The notes beneath the pieces were generated by a model. That model saw only the letters and a list, made by a program, of their open reading frames with translations. It did no database searches and had not been told where the DNA came from. A program made the translations under genes and the position numbers. 64,000 nucleotides of DNA. It comes from Echinometra lucunter (lineage: Eukaryota; Echinodermata; Echinoidea; Camarodonta; Echinometridae). The DNA is taken from NCBI GenBank assembly GCA_029962745.1, contig CM057153.1, positions 36,685,662-36,749,661 on the forward strand, read 5' to 3'. Shown here piece after piece: positions 59,061 to 64,000 of this stretch. Every line of letters starts with the position of its first letter. Positions within the stretch are counted from its first letter, which is position 1.

Positions 59061-60868
59061 TATGTGCAAGTTGTTAAGAAAAAGAACAGAATGTGCCATC
59101 TAAAATATCAAATTACAATAACTCGCATACAAAAGAAATTGGTGTCACAACATATAGGTAACACGCATACAATAATACAAAAGGCATCACTGCGATGACA
59201 GGAAAATGGAACCCGGAGGTGCGTGGATGAAGAAAAAGAAAACCGTCAAGGCATAATGCCCCTGATACAGAGATGGGGTCATCGTGAAGATGGGGACTTT
59301 CATTACTATTGATTTCTCGTAGATTCCAAATGACTGCACGCTACTTACCTTATTCTACGGTCCCAGGCCTCCATACCTTTTTTTTAAAACTCGGACATAT
59401 CAACAAGTCAATGAAAAGCATTAAACGAGGCTGACCTTGCCAAATTCATGTTTACAACTTTACCATGACTTAGTACAGAATATCACACTTGACTTTAAGA
59501 CGGAATAAATCAAACCTTCCACTTGGTCTCTTCATCTTTAAAAGTGAGTTGCATGAGAAGAAGGCTATACCCCATGAGCCTCGGAGCTCTTCGTCATTAA
59601 GATGATCCCTTATTTATTAGTATGCCTCAATTTTTGCCCATGATGGCCAGCTTATTACCATCTTGCCTGTCGGATTCGAGATATGGGATTTCATCTCAGA
59701 TGCATTTTGTGGAGACTCATCTTCACAAACTAAATGATAGAAACCATCGAGATGAGGCCAGCTCAGGCCAGGGGTAAGTTGATTTCACCACAAGTTGCAC
59801 GCTCAGCCCGAATATGAACCATGGCTTTCGTTCGTCTTCTTCTCCATTCTGTTCAATGAGAAGAATCTTAAAGCAGCATTACAAAGGTAGATGATGTTGC
59901 AAATAGCGTCACCTTTCATACCCCACCTTGACACTCTCCCTCGCTCTCTCACTCTGTACACTAAGTCTCTGACTCTCATCTCACCCCATTTCTCTCCTTT
60001 CTAAATAATATGAAATATTAATATGATTAAACATAAGATATTTGTGTCAAACACATAATAATAGATTCAACGAAATTATTTTCTTGAATTCCATAACGTG
60101 GAAATCTTATGTTATATACCGAGACATCACGTAGTGGCCTTTTAATAGAAATCAAAATGTATGCTACACGACCTTCAGCATTCAGCTGTCTGAATAAATA
60201 ATGCATTCATTTATTTAATAGCGAACTTTCAGAGCGTCATTTTTCTCATTTTGATCGGCTGGGGAGTATGAAAACTCATTATCTAAGAGAATCTGAGATA
60301 TAACTATCGGTATAGAGGATTGGTTTCCAAGTACTGATGCTACCGAAACGTAATTACCTTTTTACTTTCCCATTTCTCTCCATTTACTGTGCTTCGCTCG
60401 CAATTGCAGTATCCATCCCACACTGGGCTTGCTCAGTGCGTGATAAGTGTTCAAACCTACCACACAATGTTCTCCGAGGTTAGTGTGTTAGTCAGTGTTG
60501 AATTTAGAAAAGTCAATGTTATCACTTTGCAGAAGGCATAGTGATAACATCTATAATGAAAAGTGGGCGCAGCCGACAAAAAAAACTAGACTTCATCTTG
60601 TCTTCCATGATAGCCCCAGCCCGTTGCCGATCCGCAAATGTTTAGACATAATTATAAACCCTACAGAGGTAATTAGCATTTCCCGGGCTCTTCAGTCCGT
60701 TGCACATTGACGTAAAACTGCGTCAGAAGCTCTTTGATGCGCCTTGTCAGAGTACAAATGATTAATGAGAAATTAGCAGCGCACAAAGAACGAAATTGCC
60801 TTTGTATCCACCAAAATTTTCTTCATATGTCTTATCAGCGGGAGGAGGGGGGTGTAAATGGCGCATAG
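59061..60868. other. Intergenic DNA, nothing recognised
   Basis: No coding region, RNA gene or transposon is supported. Confidence 0.5.
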
Positions 60869-61112
60869 GAAATGACGCATGGCGTGCAACAATCTTAAGC
60901 AACGTACCCGAGACTTGGATGGCTTGTAGCATATTTGAGTGCAAGGTAATCATAGTAATACGAGCAGGTTGGGCTCTTTTTAGGCGAAAACGAGAGCGAA
61001 ATGACGCGTGGTGTTCAACAGGCAATATGGACGCTCGACGTACCCCTTTAAAAGAGAGATTTGGATGGCTTCTGGCGTATTTGACTGCAAGGTACGAGCA
61101 GCGCGGGCATGC
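60869..61112. repeat. Diverged tandem duplication, unit about 130-146 bp
   Basis: GAAATGACGCATGGCGTGCA at 60869 recurs as GAAATGACGCGTGGTGTTCA at 60998. GACTTGGATGGCTTGTAGC at 60912 recurs as GATTTGGATGGCTTCTGGC at 61058, and both copies end in TGCAAGGTA. Offsets of 129 to 146 bp show small indels between the copies. The area is more CpG-rich than its surroundings. Overlapping open frames exist on both strands, none convincing. Confidence 0.8.
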
Positions 61113-63218
61113 GGAAAGAACATCATCATCGCTGCATGCTGCATTTCGCGCCCACTCGTGCGACTCTCATGTGTGTTTAGCTCAAAGTTATCTACCCAGC
61201 CGGAGTTTTTCTGCTCTGCGACCGGGAGGGTGAAATCAGAGGTAGATAGTGAACGAGCCAAGGGGGAGCGGGGTTTCTTGGTTTTCGTGGATATGGGGAA
61301 ATCCAAAATCTGTCACTTATAATTATTATGCATGCTAATTTACATTAATGATGTAAATTGATCCAAAGTGTGATAATTTGTTAAACATGACCATTTTCAT
61401 GTAAATACATTTGTATACATTTGTACTGTCCCGCATGCTCATTAAATTTTGATGGAAAACTAAGCACAGGTGTTATTGCAATGCATAAATTGAACAGCGT
61501 TCAATTTATTACTAAAAATTGGTAACGGATGAGCCACATCTTCATGAAGAGAAATAGTTGACTTACCGAATGACTGAACAATTTTGCTTGATTTCGAATT
61601 TATCATCAACCTCACCGAGGTTGATACAAATCCATACATGCAGATTTTTTTGTGCACACATTTCATTTACACGTGAAAATTTTGAGCCTTACAAGGATGA
61701 AAGCAGTTTTTAAACCTCCTGTTTCACTTTTTGATATCCCCAGGAATGAAAGCGAATAACAGAAGCTTAGAAATTTTTATATATTTCCTAGGCCATTCTC
61801 GTGGTTTCGTATTTCAGTTTGATGTTTGCATTAGCATCATGTAGTGACTTTTAGAAAAACGTGGAATGTAGAAGCTGATGCTTTAATTGTCAATTCAACA
61901 GGATGGAATAGTCTTGATGTCTGTAGCATGGGCATGTGGGCTGTGGTTTTACAAAAATATTCTGAGGAAAGTCGCGGTATACCAAATGAATTATTTCGTA
62001 GTACATGCTTCATGCGTTCCTTGCTATCTATAGAGAAACTCAGTTCGTTAAACTCTGTCGTAGAAAGGTAATATATCGCCATAAAACACGTACATGCGTG
62101 TATGGTATTTTGTTCCCTGCATGTGTCACTGATAGCATTAAATGAGTGTCCTGATTTCTGCAGGTTATTGCTCACGTTTTAAAGTACAAACGCATTTGCT
62201 AGGGATGCCGAGTAGTTAATAACATGCGATTATTTTGTGGCGGATATTGTGGTATGGTAAAAAAATGCCACAAGCACGTCTGTTTTCATGGATAATGATG
62301 TGATACTGTCATGTCTGTAGACAGCGGGCCTTCTAGGATAACTTAACTGAAGGGATGGTACCCCCGCCCCCCCCCCCCCCTCCCGGCACCCCGGCATACC
62401 CTGTATTTAAATAAAAACTCTTATTGAAAAGAGCAAGCATAATACTGCTCTGGCATAAATCTAGTTTTTACGGAAATCTCCCATATAATGATGCTGACAA
62501 AGGATTGCAATCAGAAATAGAATGGAACTTTAACAGTCTATATCAAAACCCATATCATATCAAAGCATCGAAAGAATATCAAAACAAAATCCTAACGATA
62601 TTAAACAAACAGCAGAAAGTCAAGATAGGACCATGATGTATCGTGGTTATGTTATTAATAATAATATTGATTATCGTATTATCTTTTAAAATGAGTCAGT
62701 CAGTATCTTCCTTTAAGATAATTCAGCAACAAGTAAAGATTTTCATACAGAATTGTGAAATGGGGGGGGGGGGGGGGTCTGGGTCTCCTCACATCCCTAC
62801 CCTTCAGGTAGCTCCCTGGGTGGGTGCGTAGATTATACCAGAGCTTCTACCTCTGTCATTACGGTATAGTAATTCCCATTGCTCTGTGAAGCGGGTTTCT
62901 CTCTTCCTCGGTCAGCTAGGCTGCAATGAGGATCGGAATATATGAAATTGTCATTTATTCAAAGATCATTCTCCGGTTGACGACGTCTTCCTTAAAGCAG
63001 GAAGTTAAGCAATAAGACGGCTCGAAATCAGGGCATCAGGCGACCTCGATTATATCCCATTTGACTTGTCCTGGGTAGATTTGCAGGTCGAAGATAGGAA
63101 TAACTATGTTATAGCTTGATAAAAGAATGCAGTTGCCTTTTGTATATTCTTGAAGTAGGAACCGCTGAACTTTATGCCTAGATTTTCTTGACGACAACAT
63201 AATGAGATAATCATAATA
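61113..63218. other. Intergenic DNA, nothing recognised
   Basis: Holds a 9-bp-arm palindrome AATTTACAT..ATGTAAATT (61337-61359), a poly-C run (62366-62381) and a poly-G run (62762-62777). No gene is supported. Confidence 0.5.
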
Positions 63219-63234
63219 ATGATGATGATGATGA

Positions 63235-63311
<77 letters not shown>
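63219..63311. repeat. (GAT)n-(AGT)n microsatellite
   Basis: A short GAT repeat passes into about 25 AGT units. The poly-Tyr open frame on the minus strand is an artefact. Confidence 0.95.
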
Positions 63312-64000
63312 AGTTCTTGAACGGCGCAAATTATATTATAAACATTGCTATGCGCTTAACTAAGAATTGAATACGTGAAAATAATGTTGCTTTACAAAAT
63401 AATTACAGTAGCATACACATAAAAAACAGTTACGGAAAAAATCCCTAAGACATGTGCATCTACTGGGGATAAATGAACACTTACATTTAACACGGTCCGA
63501 AAATATCATGTTTTCGTTTTTTATGTAATTATTAGCTCAGCATGACACTCTATTTTAAACTGTCTTAATCCAGTCATTTCCTACGAAATGACATGGCGTT
63601 ATTCTCTGCTTAAAAAAATCAGTCTACCCAGAGGAATTATAACGAAGCATGGTGGCTGTTCAACTTGCATTACGGATAATGTTTGTTCCTTGACATGTTT
63701 ATGATTCGAACAGGCTATTTAGTAATTAGTCTCTGCCCCGGTAAAGTGCCCTCATGATTACAATAATCAATATTATAATAGTGGCGACAGACGGAGACTA
63801 AGCTTGAGAGATGGAGAAAGAGCCAGAGAGACGCGGAATATAACATCCTTATAATTAGAAGAGACATTCTGACATTGGTCTCAAGAACCCATCGTCATTG
63901 ATGCTGCCAACCTCCTTTACTTCGATCGACCTTGTTGTCATTTCTGATTATGGATTGTCTTTTCCTTTCAAGAGTCGGTTCTTCTTTTATTCATGTGAAG
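63312..64000. other. Intergenic DNA, nothing recognised
   Basis: AT-rich sequence with a short GA patch near 63800-63835. No gene is supported. Confidence 0.5.

Noticed and set aside
63036..63329. Poly-Tyr open frame
   Set aside because: It is a translation of the AGT microsatellite.

Overview
This window looks like nuclear DNA from a marine invertebrate, most likely an echinoderm (a sea urchin would fit). The grounds are an AT-rich background, very low gene density, many (GA)n, poly-C and poly-G tracts, CR1/L2-like and Tx1-like non-LTR retrotransposons, tRNA-derived SINEs, and several palindromic miniature DNA transposons. No bacterial features (operons, Shine-Dalgarno sites, CRISPR, rRNA) were seen. 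The phylum is an inference; no single host gene here proves it.

Host coding content is small. One two-exon gene is well supported (coding parts 13486-13714 and 14072-14382, + strand). Its splice phases match and it encodes a 179-residue, basic, Ser/Thr/Lys-rich protein beginning with an N-myristoylation-type signature. A poly(A) signal follows the stop. A second likely host feature is a first coding exon at 37655-37829 (+), with a GT donor and a CpG-rich, TATA-containing upstream region. The rest of that gene is not recognised in the window. Everything else that codes belongs to transposable elements.

Layout: 1-13 kb is AT-rich intergenic DNA with an ATG-type microsatellite (2.8 kb), a small palindromic element (4.0 kb), two probable LINE 3' tails on the minus strand (6.2 and 7.1 kb), a CRE-containing inverted repeat (6.45-6.59 kb), a TA-flanked palindrome (11.0 kb) and a TTAA-flanked piggyBac-type MITE (11.3-11.7 kb). 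The two-exon gene sits at 13.5-14.5 kb and is followed at 14.88-15.28 kb by a foldback element with internal tandem repeats.

The 19.4-29.7 kb stretch is a retrotransposon block. It holds a minus-strand L1/Tx1-like 3' fragment, a decayed CR1/L2-group element, and a near full-length Tx1-like LINE. The Tx1-like LINE has an intact ORF1 with two CCHC knuckles, an ORF2 broken by several frameshifts, a roughly 140-bp palindrome directly after the ORF2 stop, and a 19-bp target-site duplication.

From 30 to 64 kb the window is intergenic. It contains a tRNA-derived SINE (34.7 kb), the first exon (37.7 kb), a 0.6-kb TTAA-flanked foldback element (38.7 kb), a MITE family present twice (39.3 and 54.2 kb), a repeat with an (AAT)n tail (42.1 kb), a long-armed MITE (43.2 kb), a minus-strand tRNA-derived SINE (53.8-54.0 kb), a 32-bp minisatellite (58.2 kb) and a diverged tandem duplication (60.9-61.1 kb).

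I found no evidence of a new multi-gene system. The most distinctive observations are the hairpin-like 3' region of the Tx1-like element, the small lipid-anchor-type two-exon gene, and the long foldback elements.
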